A stretch of DNA of 50,724 nt from an uncultured Acidobacteriota bacterium (GCA_903832295.1 CAILAZ010000101.1:1-50724); one strand, 5' to 3'; positions 1 through 9,121 are shown, counted from the first letter of the stretch. The notes: generated by a model from the letters alone, not told the origin. Translations and numbers: made by a program.

Positions 1-1229
1 AGCTCGCCGGAAAGATCATCCTCCTCGGCGAACCCCGCGACCTCAAGCCAGAAAGCGAAGCCGCACTCCACCGCTATGACGACGCCAAGCTCCGCGACCT
101 CGCTGACTTCCAGATGCCCAGCACCGGCGGCTATCGCGATCCCACCGGCCGCCTCTGGACCCGCGAAGAGATCATGCAGCGCCGCCGCCTCGCCTCGGCC
201 ATCGACAAGTTCCTCATCGCCGAGAACGTCGCCGCCACCATCGAAGGCAGCCGCGGAGACGAGGGCTTGCTCTTCGTCCAGGGTACGCAGAACTTCAAGC
301 CCGGCTCACCCGACGGAGTCCTCCAACTCGTCATCGCCGCCGAGCAGTTCAACCGCATCTCCCGCCTCCTTGACCGCAAGGTCCCCGTCACCGTGGAGCT
401 CGACGTGAAGTCCCACTTCGAATCTCCTGACAACGGACAGATCTTCAATACCGTCGCTGAAATCCCCGGCACCGATAAGAAAGACGAACTCGTCATGGTC
501 GGAGGCCACCTCGACTCCTGGCACGCCGGAACCGGAGCCACCGACAACGCCACCGGCGTCGCCGTCGCCATGGAAGCCGTCCGCATCCTTCAGGCACTCG
601 GCCTCAAGCCCCGCCGCACCATCCGCGTCGCCCTCTGGGCCGCCGAGGAAGAAGGGCTCTTCGGCTCCCAGGCCTACGTCAAGGAACACTTCGGACATCA
701 GGAGGAACCGCCCAAGGGAGACAGCACTCCCTCCTACATGCGCGAAACTCCGCTCCCCATCGTCCTCAAGCCCCAACAGGCCAAGGTCTCCGCCTACTTC
801 AATCTCGACAACGGCACCGGAAAAATCCGCGGCATCTACGCCCAGGAGAACGCCTCCGTCGCTCCCATCTTCCAGCAGTGGGGAGAACCCTTCCGCGACC
901 TCGGCTTCTCCACCGTCACCCTGCGCAACACCGGCTCCACCGATCACGTCTCCTTCGACGCCGTCGGCATCCCCGGCTTCCAGTTCATTCAGGACTCGGT
1001 CGAATACGAAACCCGCACCCATCACTCCAACATGGATGTCTATGATCGTGCCCAGCGTGAAGACCTCATCCAGGCATCCATCATCCTCGCCTCCTTCCTC
1101 TACAACACCGCCAACCGCGACGAACTGCTTCCGCGCAAGCCTCTCTCCGTCGAGGTGAAGTACGAGCAGCCTCCCGCTCCTCCCACTCCACCCGCCGCGG
1201 AAAAGAAGAAGGACAAGAAAAAGTCCTAG
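1..1229 (+). CDS. M28 family zinc peptidase (5' end outside window)
   Basis: C-terminal part of a secreted-type aminopeptidase of family M28; the reading frame is open to the left edge, so the true start and any signal peptide are missing. The zinc-site pattern is visible: GGHLDSW (His), GATDNATG (bridging Asp), AEEEGLFGS (catalytic Glu and ligand Glu), NLDNGTG (Asp) and THHSNMD (His). The stretch before the catalytic core fits the end of a PA-like insert, as in family members that cleave N-terminal residues from peptides outside the cytoplasm. The C-terminus is a low-complexity Pro-rich then Lys-rich tail (ends EKKKDKKKS), probably not part of the fold. A strong hairpin follows 53 bases after the stop. 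The family call is secure; the substrate is unknown. Confidence 0.93.
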   Translation, partial: LAGKIILLGEPRDLKPESEAALHRYDDAKLRDLADFQMPSTGGYRDPTGRLWTREEIMQRRRLASAIDKFLIAENVAATIEGSRGDEGLLFVQGTQNFKPGSPDGVLQLVIAAEQFNRISRLLDRKVPVTVELDVKSHFESPDNGQIFNTVAEIPGTDKKDELVMVGGHLDSWHAGTGATDNATGVAVAMEAVRILQALGLKPRRTIRVALWAAEEEGLFGSQAYVKEHFGHQEEPPKGDSTPSYMRETPLPIVLKPQQAKVSAYFNLDNGTGKIRGIYAQENASVAPIFQQWGEPFRDLGFSTVTLRNTGSTDHVSFDAVGIPGFQFIQDSVEYETRTHHSNMDVYDRAQREDLIQASIILASFLYNTANRDELLPRKPLSVEVKYEQPPAPPTPPAAEKKKDKKKS

Positions 1230-1281
1230 TCGTGTCCCAACAAGCAGTCCAACTCCAACAACCTGTCAGGCGCAAATAAGA

Positions 1282-1305
1282 AAGGGCGGCCACCCGGCCG
1301 CCCTT
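1282..1305 (+). terminator. Intrinsic terminator after the M28 gene
   Basis: Perfect 10-bp GC-rich stem AAGGGCGGCC / GGCCGCCCTT with the 4-base loop ACCC. The downstream tract is C/T-rich rather than pure T, so efficiency is uncertain. Confidence 0.75.
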
Positions 1306-1810
1306 CTCCTTCCCCCCTTCAATCCAACGCAGATTCAAACCTGCCGAGCCCGTCACCCTCAGGCCCTTCCTCCCCTCACATTACTCTCCGGTCATTACTT
1401 GATCGCCCATCGACTGAGGCTTTCCTTAAGTACTCTCAAGTAAATCGTTCCGGACCTCCCTCAACCATTCACTCAACCATCAACGCAGCGTTTTCAACGA
1501 TTGCCTTCCCGTGCAATCCTTCCCCTACTTGCATGCCTCCCTCGAAATTTGCGATTTTCCCTCCATCTACTCACTTCACCCGCTGAATACGCACCTTTCC
1601 CTACTCCTGCCCCTCCTTCGCGTCGGTCAAACACTTTACCCCGCAATCCCCCACCGCACCTACTTTCACTCCCGCGCGCACGCAAGTTTTTCTACCCCTC
1701 CTTACCCACTGCAACTAGAGCCCAACTCTTGCATCGATGCAGTGTTTCGGCCAAGTGTCCGCACCTCCTCTGCGCTGTACCTTGAGTGCACGCCAACGAG
1801 GAGCAGACAT
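1306..1810. other. Noncoding stretch before the first beta-helix gene
   Basis: About 500 bases with no credible gene. An open frame runs through from 1511 into the downstream protein, but its translation is low-complexity and precedes a clear signal peptide, so it is taken as untranslated. The stretch holds a perfect 8-base inverted repeat, TTACTTGA at 1395-1402 and TCAAGTAA at 1436-1443. No convincing -35/-10 pair was identified. Confidence 0.5.
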
Positions 1811-3757
1811 TTGAAGCAGAAAATATCACGGCATTTCCTATCCCTACTCGCGCTCGCCGCATGCATTTCATGCGCGTCTTCAGCGGTTGCAACCGTCACC
1901 ATCACTTCCCCCACCAGCGCGGCCACCACAACTTCCCCCGTTCATTTCGTGGCCTCCGCCACCTCCTCTCATCCCATCGCAGCCATGCGAATTTATGTGG
2001 ACAACGTCTCCATCTATACCGTCGCCGCCGCATCGCTCAACACCCAGATCACCATGGCACCCGGCGCGCACTACATCGTCGTCCAGGCCTGGAACTCCAG
2101 CGGTACCGTCTATCGCAGCGCAGAAAATATCACCGTCTCCTCCGCTGCCGCTGTGCATGTGAGCGTCTCTCCCGCATCCGCGGTGCTGCAAGCAGCAGGC
2201 ACGCAGCAGTTCACAGCATCTGTCTCGGGCTCCTCCAACACTGCTGTGACCTGGCGTGTCAACGGCATCGCCGGCGGCAACGCGAGCGTTGGCACCATCA
2301 GCGCAAGTGGCATGTACACTGCTCCTGCAACCATCGCTGCAAACACTGCCATCTCGCTCACCGCCACCAGCACGGCAGACACAACGAAGTCCGCCGCCGC
2401 TAGCGTTACACTCATGCCGGCCGCGACTTCGGTTTCTGTTTCCATCACGCCTCAATCAGCAAGCCTGGCAGCAGGCCAAACTAAGCAGTTCAATGCCACC
2501 GTCAGCGGCACCAGCAACAGCGCGGTGAATTGGATGGTGAACGGCGTCAGCGGCGGCAACGCTACCACTGGAACTGTGTCCGGGAGCGGCGTATTCAGCA
2601 GTCCATCCTGTCCTTCCAGCAGCAGCGCGACGGTAACTGCGGTCAGCAGCTATGACGCCAGCGCGAGTGCATCGGCCACTGTCTCCATTGGCGGCGCGGC
2701 GTCGGCGTCGGCCGGAGCCTTTTACGTGTCTAACTCCGGCAATGACAGCAATGATGGCTCCTCGTGCCACCCGCTGGCCACGCTCAGTGCAGCGTCATCA
2801 AAAGTAGTGGCGGGCAATGTGGTTCACGTCGCAGCCGGAACCTACAACGAGCAACTTCTCGTGCATGCCAGCGGCACTGCTGCTGCACACATACAATTTG
2901 TCTGCGACAGCTATCGCCAGTGCAAGATCGTGGGCCGCGGATACAACAGCGGATACGGCAGTTCCGCGGTGGTCTTTACGGGAGCCTACGTGGATCTGAT
3001 GAACTTCGATATCAGCACCGATGCCAGCGGCGCAGGCGGCTTCTTTGGCTACGGTTCAGGCTATTACCAGATCGTCGGAAACTACGTGCACGATATTCCC
3101 GTCCCCGATTGCAATGGCAACGGCGGAGGAGGCATCGACCCTGAGGCCACAGGTTCCGGCGGCCATAGCTATGTTGCGCTGAACGCGGTCTCCAACATCG
3201 GCAATGCAACAACCTGCGGGCGCGCAAATGGAATCTACCTCTCCGGCAATGGCACCACCGCGGTGAACAACCTCGTGTACAACACCTGGGGAAGTGGATT
3301 TGATGTGGCCCACGATGCAGTGAATGTCATCGTTGCATTCAACACTGTGAATGGAGTGAAGCGCGGGAACAATGTGGGCGGCGACGGAGTCTATCTTGGC
3401 TGCGACAGTTCTGCGTGCAACTCCAACATCATCGTCAACAACATTCTGTCCAACAACGCGAACGCCGGAATCGAGTCTTACCAGGGCGACAGCGGCGATC
3501 CGGCATCGAGCGACGTCTTCGACAACAATCTGTTCTATGGAAACGGAGCCCCCTGTAGTTTCCCTGGCGGCAGCGTTGGGTTGAGTTGCACGAACAGCAA
3601 GTCCGGCAATCCAATGTTCACAACGGCGGGCAGCGACTTCCGCCTGCTCACCGGGTCAGCGGCAATCGGCGCCGCGAGCACTCGCAATGCTCCGAGTAGC
3701 GATTATGCCGGAAAATCACGTACGGCTCCCTCTGACATTGGGGCCTATCAACACTAA
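1811..3757 (+). CDS. Secreted Ig-like / right-handed beta-helix protein
   Basis: About 648 aa. The chosen start is TTG at 1811: AGGAG lies 7 bases upstream (1799-1803) and a signal peptide follows at once (MKQKISRHFLSLLALAACIS, ending near SSAVA). A longer frame from ATG 1511 exists but would bury this signal. Order of domains: one Ig-like domain (VTITSPTS...AENITV), two tandem homologous Ig-like repeats each starting VSVSP/VSITP with the pattern QQFTASVSG...VNG, then a right-handed parallel beta-helix beginning FYVSNSGNDSNDGSSCHPL and rich in GNYVHDIPVP / VNNILSNN rungs. The C-terminus ends DIGAYQH, like choice-of-anchor Q proteins. It is homologous to the 4880-6016 product over the whole helix. 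The fold is typical of polysaccharide lyases, epimerases or adhesins; no catalytic residues can be assigned. Convergent with wza. Confidence 0.85.
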   Translation: MKQKISRHFLSLLALAACISCASSAVATVTITSPTSAATTTSPVHFVASATSSHPIAAMRIYVDNVSIYTVAAASLNTQITMAPGAHYIVVQAWNSSGTVYRSAENITVSSAAAVHVSVSPASAVLQAAGTQQFTASVSGSSNTAVTWRVNGIAGGNASVGTISASGMYTAPATIAANTAISLTATSTADTTKSAAASVTLMPAATSVSVSITPQSASLAAGQTKQFNATVSGTSNSAVNWMVNGVSGGNATTGTVSGSGVFSSPSCPSSSSATVTAVSSYDASASASATVSIGGAASASAGAFYVSNSGNDSNDGSSCHPLATLSAASSKVVAGNVVHVAAGTYNEQLLVHASGTAAAHIQFVCDSYRQCKIVGRGYNSGYGSSAVVFTGAYVDLMNFDISTDASGAGGFFGYGSGYYQIVGNYVHDIPVPDCNGNGGGGIDPEATGSGGHSYVALNAVSNIGNATTCGRANGIYLSGNGTTAVNNLVYNTWGSGFDVAHDAVNVIVAFNTVNGVKRGNNVGGDGVYLGCDSSACNSNIIVNNILSNNANAGIESYQGDSGDPASSDVFDNNLFYGNGAPCSFPGGSVGLSCTNSKSGNPMFTTAGSDFRLLTGSAAIGAASTRNAPSSDYAGKSRTAPSDIGAYQH

Positions 3758-3777
3758 ACGCAACCTGCACTAAAAGA

Positions 3778-3805
3778 GAAGAGGATGCCAACCGGCATCC
3801 TCTTC
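3778..3805 (-). terminator. Terminator between beta-helix gene and wza
   Basis: Perfect 12-bp stem GAAGAGGATGCC / GGCATCCTCTTC with a 4-base loop, between convergent genes. On the minus strand it is followed by TCTTTTAG, so it best serves wza; on + the tail is not T-rich. Confidence 0.8.
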
Positions 3806-3826
3806 GGCGTTGCACGCAATTGGCGT

Positions 3827-4822
3827 TTATGGATGGTAGATCGCAATTCCCGTCGCTGCCTGGAGCACGGCTTCGAGACTGCGCCGACCTGCCGACTTGC
3901 CCGCACTGCTGGGAATGAAGAGAATATCGCCGGCTTGGAGAGTTACATCGGGGGCTTTCGAGGTGAGTATCTTCTTCAACGGGATTGGAGTCTCTTGTTT
4001 CCCCTGGGTGGAGTCGCGGATGAGTCTGGCTCCATTCAACGCCGCGGTCGGGTTTGCGCCCTGGGCCAGCGCGAGCGCTCTCAGCGCGCTCAGGTTTCCC
4101 TGCTCCATGACAAAGCCGCCAGGAAGTTTCACATCCCCAACTACGTAGACGATGCCAGCCTTCGATACCATCACAGTGTCGCCAGGCGCGACTTCCACGT
4201 TGCCTTGCGCGGATCCCTCGACACTGTCACCCAGTGTTACTCGTACAGGATGGTCGGGTTCATTTCGATGAGTAATGGTGACGAAACGTCCCGCCTTTGG
4301 AGTCAATCCACCAGCGAGGGATATTGCATCGAAGAGACGCCTCGGCCCAAGGACGGGGTACACACCAGGCTTCTGAACCTCACCGAGCACCGACACGCCC
4401 TGTGTCGTTGTCTCCTTCACCAAGACGGTCACCTGGGGGTTGTTGTAGAACTCTCCTGCAGCGAGCTTTGTCGCAATGCTGGATTGCGCCTGCGCCACTG
4501 TGAGTCCCTGCAAATGCTGAACTCCAATCATGGGGAGAGACGCATCGCCACTGCCGGCCACACGGATATCTTTCTTGTCGAACTCAGGGGCGCCAAAGAC
4601 ACTGACTTCCAGCAGATCGCCAGGACCGATGACCATGTCTGAAGATGCCACGCTCTGAGACTGAGGGGGATTATTCGGTGGCGCTGCCGGTGCTCGTCCA
4701 TCGTTCACCGGGGCTACGCGTTCTGCTGCGCTGACACCGCTCCCCGACTGCCCCTGCCCGAGGGCGAGCGAGACGGAGAGGAGCATTAGGACCACGCCTG
4801 CGACTTTATAAAACCGACACAT
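3827..4822 (-). CDS. wza: Polysaccharide export outer-membrane protein (Wza family)
   Basis: 331 aa. Exports capsule or exopolysaccharide across the outer membrane as an oligomeric channel. Signal peptide at the N-terminus (MCRFYKVAGVVLMLLSVSLA), then a Poly_export domain starting VIGPGDLLEVSVFGAPEFDK, followed by SLBB-type segments (VSVLGEVQKPGVYPVLG; VYVVGDVKLPGGF). The start at 4822 is preferred over the longer frame to 5056 because GGAG sits 7 bases upstream and the signal peptide follows. No lipobox cysteine is evident at the cleavage region, unlike E. coli Wza. It is shorter than E. coli Wza (about 380 aa). It lies 57 bases from the divergent gene at 4880 and is cut off from the main minus-strand polysaccharide genes by that gene. 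It is the expected partner of the Wzc-type kinase at 26792-29053. Confidence 0.93.
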   Translation of the reverse strand: MCRFYKVAGVVLMLLSVSLALGQGQSGSGVSAAERVAPVNDGRAPAAPPNNPPQSQSVASSDMVIGPGDLLEVSVFGAPEFDKKDIRVAGSGDASLPMIGVQHLQGLTVAQAQSSIATKLAAGEFYNNPQVTVLVKETTTQGVSVLGEVQKPGVYPVLGPRRLFDAISLAGGLTPKAGRFVTITHRNEPDHPVRVTLGDSVEGSAQGNVEVAPGDTVMVSKAGIVYVVGDVKLPGGFVMEQGNLSALRALALAQGANPTAALNGARLIRDSTQGKQETPIPLKKILTSKAPDVTLQAGDILFIPSSAGKSAGRRSLEAVLQAATGIAIYHP

Positions 4823-4879
4823 GTTCTTTCTCCGATCCAGGGATGAACCGCGACACGTTGCGCGGCATCTCATTCCAGC

Positions 4880-6016
4880 ATGAGAAGGGTGGTGGCAGCG
4901 GCCGCAGGATTGCTCTGGCTTGCAATTCTTGCAGTTCCGCCGGCGCGTGCGTCCGACTATTACGTGGATGCAAAACGGGGAGATGACGGTCACGGGAAGG
5001 GAACGTCCTCTGCTCCCTGGAAGACGATTGGCAAAGCAGTGGGCAGGACCCTGCACCCAGGAGACTCCGTGCGCGTTGCCGCCGGACGATACGACGAACA
5101 GGTCGTGGTGGAGGCGAGCGGAACTTCAGAGGCGCGCATCATGATCGTCTGCCAGGAGGCTCTCCAGTGCAGGATTGTTGGACAGCATTACCGCGCTCCC
5201 GAGAACATGGGGCACGCGGCGATTATCCTTCTCGGGAACTACATTGAGATTCTGAATTTCGATATCTCGACCGACGCTTCTGGAATGCTCGGCGTTCTGG
5301 GGTATGGGATGATCGGAGGCTATGTGATCTCAGGCAATTATGTACACGACATTCCTGTGCCGGAGTGCCTTGGCAACGGGGGCGCAGGCATCGATCCTGA
5401 GGGAACCCACGCACTCACATCGGGACACTCTATCATCTCCGGAAATCGCGTAACCCGCATTGGCAATGCGACTGGCTGCCATCACACATCGGGTATTTAT
5501 GTGCAGAGCGATGGCGACCAGATATTGAATAACATCGTTTCAGACACTGCCGGGTACGGTATCCAGGCTTATCACGCTCCTCGAAATGTGATCATCGCAT
5601 TCAACACGGTGGACAGGGCTCAGAATGGCGGGATCGTGTACGGAACCAGCGATGAGGTGCTGGTGCCTGCGGCAAATACGAGAGTTGTGAACAACATTGT
5701 CTCCAACAGCCTCTGGGGGTTCCAGGAGTGTTGCAATTCAGCTGCGTACGGCGAAGGGAATCTCTACGACCACAACCTGCTCTTTAACAACAGCAAGGGC
5801 GAATGCGTGTACGGGTCCACAGGCCACATGAGTTCGCCATGCACTGGCAGCGTCCGACTCGATCCTCTCTATGTAGATGCTGCACGGGGCAACTACCATC
5901 TCCGGTCAGATTCTCCGGCAATCGGGTCTGCAAGCCCACACTATGTGCCATCGACGGATGCAGACGGTACGCCGCGGACCCAGGCGAGAAGCTCTGTCGG
6001 TGCTTACGAGCACTAG
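4880..6016 (+). CDS. Secreted right-handed beta-helix protein
   Basis: 378 aa with a clear signal peptide (MRRVVAAAAGLLWLAILAVP, ending ARAS). The mature part begins DYYVDAKRGDDGHGKGTSSA, a DUF1565-like opening, and continues as a parallel beta-helix with motifs shared almost word for word with the 1811-3757 product (FDISTDASG, SGNYVHDIPVP, GNGG-GIDPE, VGAYEH at the end). It lacks the three Ig-like domains of that paralogue. The gene is divergent from wza (57 bases) and its stop lies only 7 bases from the end of the minus-strand amidotransferase gene, so it is embedded in the polysaccharide locus on the opposite strand. Likely secreted and acting on or binding the exported polymer, by fold and position only; enzyme activity is not shown. 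Confidence 0.87.
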   Translation: MRRVVAAAAGLLWLAILAVPPARASDYYVDAKRGDDGHGKGTSSAPWKTIGKAVGRTLHPGDSVRVAAGRYDEQVVVEASGTSEARIMIVCQEALQCRIVGQHYRAPENMGHAAIILLGNYIEILNFDISTDASGMLGVLGYGMIGGYVISGNYVHDIPVPECLGNGGAGIDPEGTHALTSGHSIISGNRVTRIGNATGCHHTSGIYVQSDGDQILNNIVSDTAGYGIQAYHAPRNVIIAFNTVDRAQNGGIVYGTSDEVLVPAANTRVVNNIVSNSLWGFQECCNSAAYGEGNLYDHNLLFNNSKGECVYGSTGHMSSPCTGSVRLDPLYVDAARGNYHLRSDSPAIGSASPHYVPSTDADGTPRTQARSSVGAYEH

Positions 6017-6023
6017 CCAACGA

Positions 6024-7949
6024 TCACTCGTATTCCGCGCGATACAACTCTGACCAGCGAACAAGATTGAGAGCGCGCCAGAGTTGGGAATGGAAAGGTA
6101 CTCTTCCTGAAATGACGCGCTGCCACTCACGCTGAAGAGCACCACGGTTCAAGGGATATACGCTTCCTGCCACATCCGATTGCAGAACGCGCTCTACCCA
6201 TGGCTGCACAGTTTGAAGCCAGCGTTTCTCTGGGGTAGCAAATCCGATCTTGTCGCGGCGCGCGAGAATCTCATCGGGCACGAGACCGCGCATGGCCCGG
6301 CGGAATACATATTTCGATGTGCCATCGTCAGAGATGAGGTACTCCTCCGGGAGTGATCCGATGAACTCCGCGAGAGCTGGAGTGAGGAAAGGCACACGAC
6401 TCTCGATGGAAAATGCCATTGAATTCCGGTCCTCATAGCGGAGGAGTTGCGGAATGCTGAGAGTGGTCAGGTCATGGCGCAAGGTGCTTTGCAGGACGTC
6501 GGTGGTGGCATGCGGCTCAAGACTGTGCTCTCTAACTCCTCTGGTGCGAAACCACTGCGAGTCTAACCAGGACGGCATCATGTCCCGTCCTGCGAGCCTG
6601 CGGAGCATGGGGTGAAATCTGGGCGGGAAGAGGTAGCCTGCGGTTCGCATCGCCATCCATAACATGCCAGGACCTCCTGGAAGCCGACTGGCCGATTGAA
6701 GCAGTGCCAGTGACTCCCGCCAACGGCCTTGCCGTACAAGAGTGGCCAGGCGCGCTGCGATGTAATAACGATAGCCGCCCAGCATTTCATCGGCACCCTG
6801 GCCATCGATCATGACCTTGATTCCGGCTTCGCCGGCTCGGCGGAATACACGGTATTGCGCATATGGACTGCTCCCGGCAATTGGCTGATCCTGCACGAAC
6901 GTGAGTTCGTCAAGGTCGCGAACAAGTTCTGCGGCGGTGGCGTGGATTTTGTGCACCGCCGAGCCAGACCTGGCAGCGACGATATCTACCCAGCGCTCCT
7001 CTGAGATCGAGCCCTCTTCGGCGATGAAACTGAATGTGCTCAGTTCGGCCGCGGGGTTCACTTCGCGAATGGCCATTACGATTGCCGACGAATCTATTCC
7101 GCCGGACAACGCGGCTCCAATGGGCACATCGCTTCTGAGGTGCAGATCGACGCTTTCAAGGAAGAGCTCGCGAAGTTTGGCGGCGGCCTCATCCAACGAG
7201 ACTTGCAAGGGCGTTGTCGCCGGCTCCCAGAAGCGTGCTGTGCGGCGGCGCGAGGGATGATCAATGCTGATCTCCATGTAGTGGGCGGGCGGAAGTTGCT
7301 CCACGTCTCGAAACATGGTGCCCGTGCCGCTATCACAGAGGCCGAAGCGCAAACAGAGATACGCCACCTCAGGATTGACTGCCCGCGATGTGAGTCCGAA
7401 CTCCAGCAGTGATTTCAATTCGGAGGAGAACGCCAACGGTCCGGCGCGCGTGACAAACAGGGGCTTGATGCCGAAGTAGTCGCGAGCCAGAGTCAGTTTG
7501 CGGGCATGGACGTCCAGAAGAGCGAATGCAAACATTCCAACCAATCGCGTGAGCGCACCAACATCCCATTCCGCCCACGCATGCAAGAGGACTTCCGTGT
7601 CTGAGGCGGTGCTGAAGCGATGCCCGGCTCGCTGGAGTTCGTCTCGCAGTTCACGGTAGTTGTAGATTTCTCCGTTGAACGTTATATGGTAACGACCGTC
7701 GGGAGTGGACATTGGCTGCCAACCACCCGAACTGAGGTCGATGATGGATAGGCGAGTATGCATGAGCAGGACATCAGCATCGGCGAAGGCGGGATCCCAG
7801 CGGTGGCTGCGCGCGAGCTTATCACTTTCGAGCGCGAGAAAACCTTCATCATCGGGTCCGCGGTGTCGAAGGCTGGCCAGCACTCCGGGGGCACGACGCA
7901 AAGCATCCCGGTTATGACGATCGCTGATGATTCCTGCAATTCCGCACAT
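6024..7949 (-). CDS. Asparagine synthase-like glutamine amidotransferase (copy 1)
   Basis: 641 aa, full length for the AsnB family. N-terminal class II glutaminase domain with catalytic Cys2 (MCGIAGI), RHRGPDDEG and FNGEIYNYRELR; C-terminal ATP-pyrophosphatase domain with the PP-loop SGGIDSSA near residue 280 and the later QGADEMLGGYRYY. The family moves ammonia from glutamine onto an adenylated carboxylate. In polysaccharide loci such proteins (for example WbpS of Pseudomonas) are thought to amidate uronic acids, the role inferred here. It is the last gene of the continuous minus-strand run, 5 bases after the 2-epimerase gene. A second family member lies at 16823-18646. True asparagine synthesis cannot be excluded. 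Confidence 0.9.
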   Translation of the reverse strand: MCGIAGIISDRHNRDALRRAPGVLASLRHRGPDDEGFLALESDKLARSHRWDPAFADADVLLMHTRLSIIDLSSGGWQPMSTPDGRYHITFNGEIYNYRELRDELQRAGHRFSTASDTEVLLHAWAEWDVGALTRLVGMFAFALLDVHARKLTLARDYFGIKPLFVTRAGPLAFSSELKSLLEFGLTSRAVNPEVAYLCLRFGLCDSGTGTMFRDVEQLPPAHYMEISIDHPSRRRTARFWEPATTPLQVSLDEAAAKLRELFLESVDLHLRSDVPIGAALSGGIDSSAIVMAIREVNPAAELSTFSFIAEEGSISEERWVDIVAARSGSAVHKIHATAAELVRDLDELTFVQDQPIAGSSPYAQYRVFRRAGEAGIKVMIDGQGADEMLGGYRYYIAARLATLVRQGRWRESLALLQSASRLPGGPGMLWMAMRTAGYLFPPRFHPMLRRLAGRDMMPSWLDSQWFRTRGVREHSLEPHATTDVLQSTLRHDLTTLSIPQLLRYEDRNSMAFSIESRVPFLTPALAEFIGSLPEEYLISDDGTSKYVFRRAMRGLVPDEILARRDKIGFATPEKRWLQTVQPWVERVLQSDVAGSVYPLNRGALQREWQRVISGRVPFHSQLWRALNLVRWSELYRAEYE

Positions 7950-7954
7950 TTTGT

Positions 7955-9121
7955 TTATTCCGAGTTTGCGATGGAGAGTTGCCGCGAGGCAGTGTCGCTG
8001 GCGTACAGCAGGAGATCAAGGACCTTGGCGCTCGCCGCTCCGTCCCCGTAAGGGGCAGGGTAATCGGCCGGGAGGCAAGGTGGATTGGCAAGAGCTTGCG
8101 ACAGCGCCACTGGATCCATTCCCACCAACGTGTTCAGGCCGGCATCAACGGTTTCTGGCCATTCAGTTTCCCGTCGAAGGGTGATGCATGGAAGTCGCAA
8201 GTAGAACGCCTCCTTCTGCACGCCACCCGAATCAGTGATTACTCTTCGCGAATGTTTGATCGCGCATAACATCTCGAAGTATCCGAGTGGTGGGATCTGC
8301 TTGAGATTCACAACCGATGCTGCGTCGATTTGTGCAAGCATGCGACGGGTCCTGGGGTGCACAGGAAACACGACGGGGAGATTGGCAGATTGCAACGCGC
8401 TCAGTATCGGCAGCAGGAGTTCCGCCGATGCTGTGTTTTCAGCGCGGTGCAATGTAAGCAGGTAATAGCCGCCCGGGGTGAGTCCCAATGGCGGGAGCAG
8501 CGACTTGGCGGTCTCATCCAATCGATTTCGACTCGACAGCAGGACATCCAACATCAGGTCTCCAACGAACTCAACCGTCCTCTGCCGAGGATCTCCAGGC
8601 GAGCCAATTCCCTCGCGAAGGAGATTCGTATTGCCCGCAGGAGAGGCCGTCAGCAATAGAGTGCTGAGATGATCCGTGATGATTCGATTTTGCTCTTCCG
8701 GCATGGACGCGACGTAGCTGCGACATCCAGCTTCAATATGCGCAACGCGCAGACCCAATCGCGAGGCCATGAGAGCGCCTGCCAAGGTTGAATTTGTATC
8801 ACCATAGACCAGTACCCAATCTGGCATCTCGAACGCGAGAACAGGTTCGAGCGCCTGGAACAGGTTGCCGAGTTGCGCGGACTGAGTGCCCGAGCCGACA
8901 CCCAGGTTGTAGTCAGGTTGCGGCAGGCATAGCTGCTCAAAGAGGAGAGCATCCATTTCGTAGTCATAGTGTTGGCCAGTGTGCACGATGGTGTGCCTGA
9001 TCGCGGGACCGGAAGAGACCGCGTTGTGAGCTTGTATTTTTCTACAGAGAGGCGCGAGCTTTATGAATTGCGGGCGGGCTCCAACGATGCTCAGGCAATG
9101 AATAGAATGTTTGATTCCCAA
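7955..9121 (-). CDS. wecB: UDP-N-acetylglucosamine 2-epimerase (non-hydrolysing)
   Basis: 388 aa, normal length for the family. Converts UDP-GlcNAc to UDP-ManNAc, or in the WbpI subfamily the 3-acetamido uronic acid form. Seen: VGARPQFIKLAPL near the N-terminus, HTGQHYDYEM, the HIEAGCRS segment with PEEQNRIITD, and DSGGVQKEAFYLRLPCITLR near residue 300, all hallmarks of this GT-B fold epimerase. Because the locus also encodes WlbA/WlbB and WlbC-like proteins, the WbpI role (making a 2,3-diacetamido mannuronic acid donor) is as likely as the WecB role; the sequence alone does not decide. The gene sits 8 bases after the upstream glycosyltransferase gene, consistent with co-transcription. Confidence 0.92.
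   Translation of the reverse strand: MGIKHSIHCLSIVGARPQFIKLAPLCRKIQAHNAVSSGPAIRHTIVHTGQHYDYEMDALLFEQLCLPQPDYNLGVGSGTQSAQLGNLFQALEPVLAFEMPDWVLVYGDTNSTLAGALMASRLGLRVAHIEAGCRSYVASMPEEQNRIITDHLSTLLLTASPAGNTNLLREGIGSPGDPRQRTVEFVGDLMLDVLLSSRNRLDETAKSLLPPLGLTPGGYYLLTLHRAENTASAELLLPILSALQSANLPVVFPVHPRTRRMLAQIDAASVVNLKQIPPLGYFEMLCAIKHSRRVITDSGGVQKEAFYLRLPCITLRRETEWPETVDAGLNTLVGMDPVALSQALANPPCLPADYPAPYGDGAASAKVLDLLLYASDTASRQLSIANSE

Noticed and set aside
306..1025. 239-codon minus-strand frame, Gly/Asp-rich
   Set aside because: Antisense shadow of the M28 gene produced by codon bias; composition unlike a folded protein.
1511..1810. N-terminal extension of the first beta-helix protein from ATG 1511
   Set aside because: The extra ~100 residues are low-complexity and precede a clear signal peptide, while TTG 1811 has AGGAG at good spacing.
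1880..2455. Cys/Gly-rich minus-strand frame that looks like a repeat protein
   Set aside because: Antisense of the Ig-like domain coding region; the repetitive look comes from Ala/Ser/Thr-rich codons on the other strand.
3785..4642. 285-codon + strand frame
   Set aside because: Antisense shadow of wza, whose translation has clear family motifs and a signal peptide.
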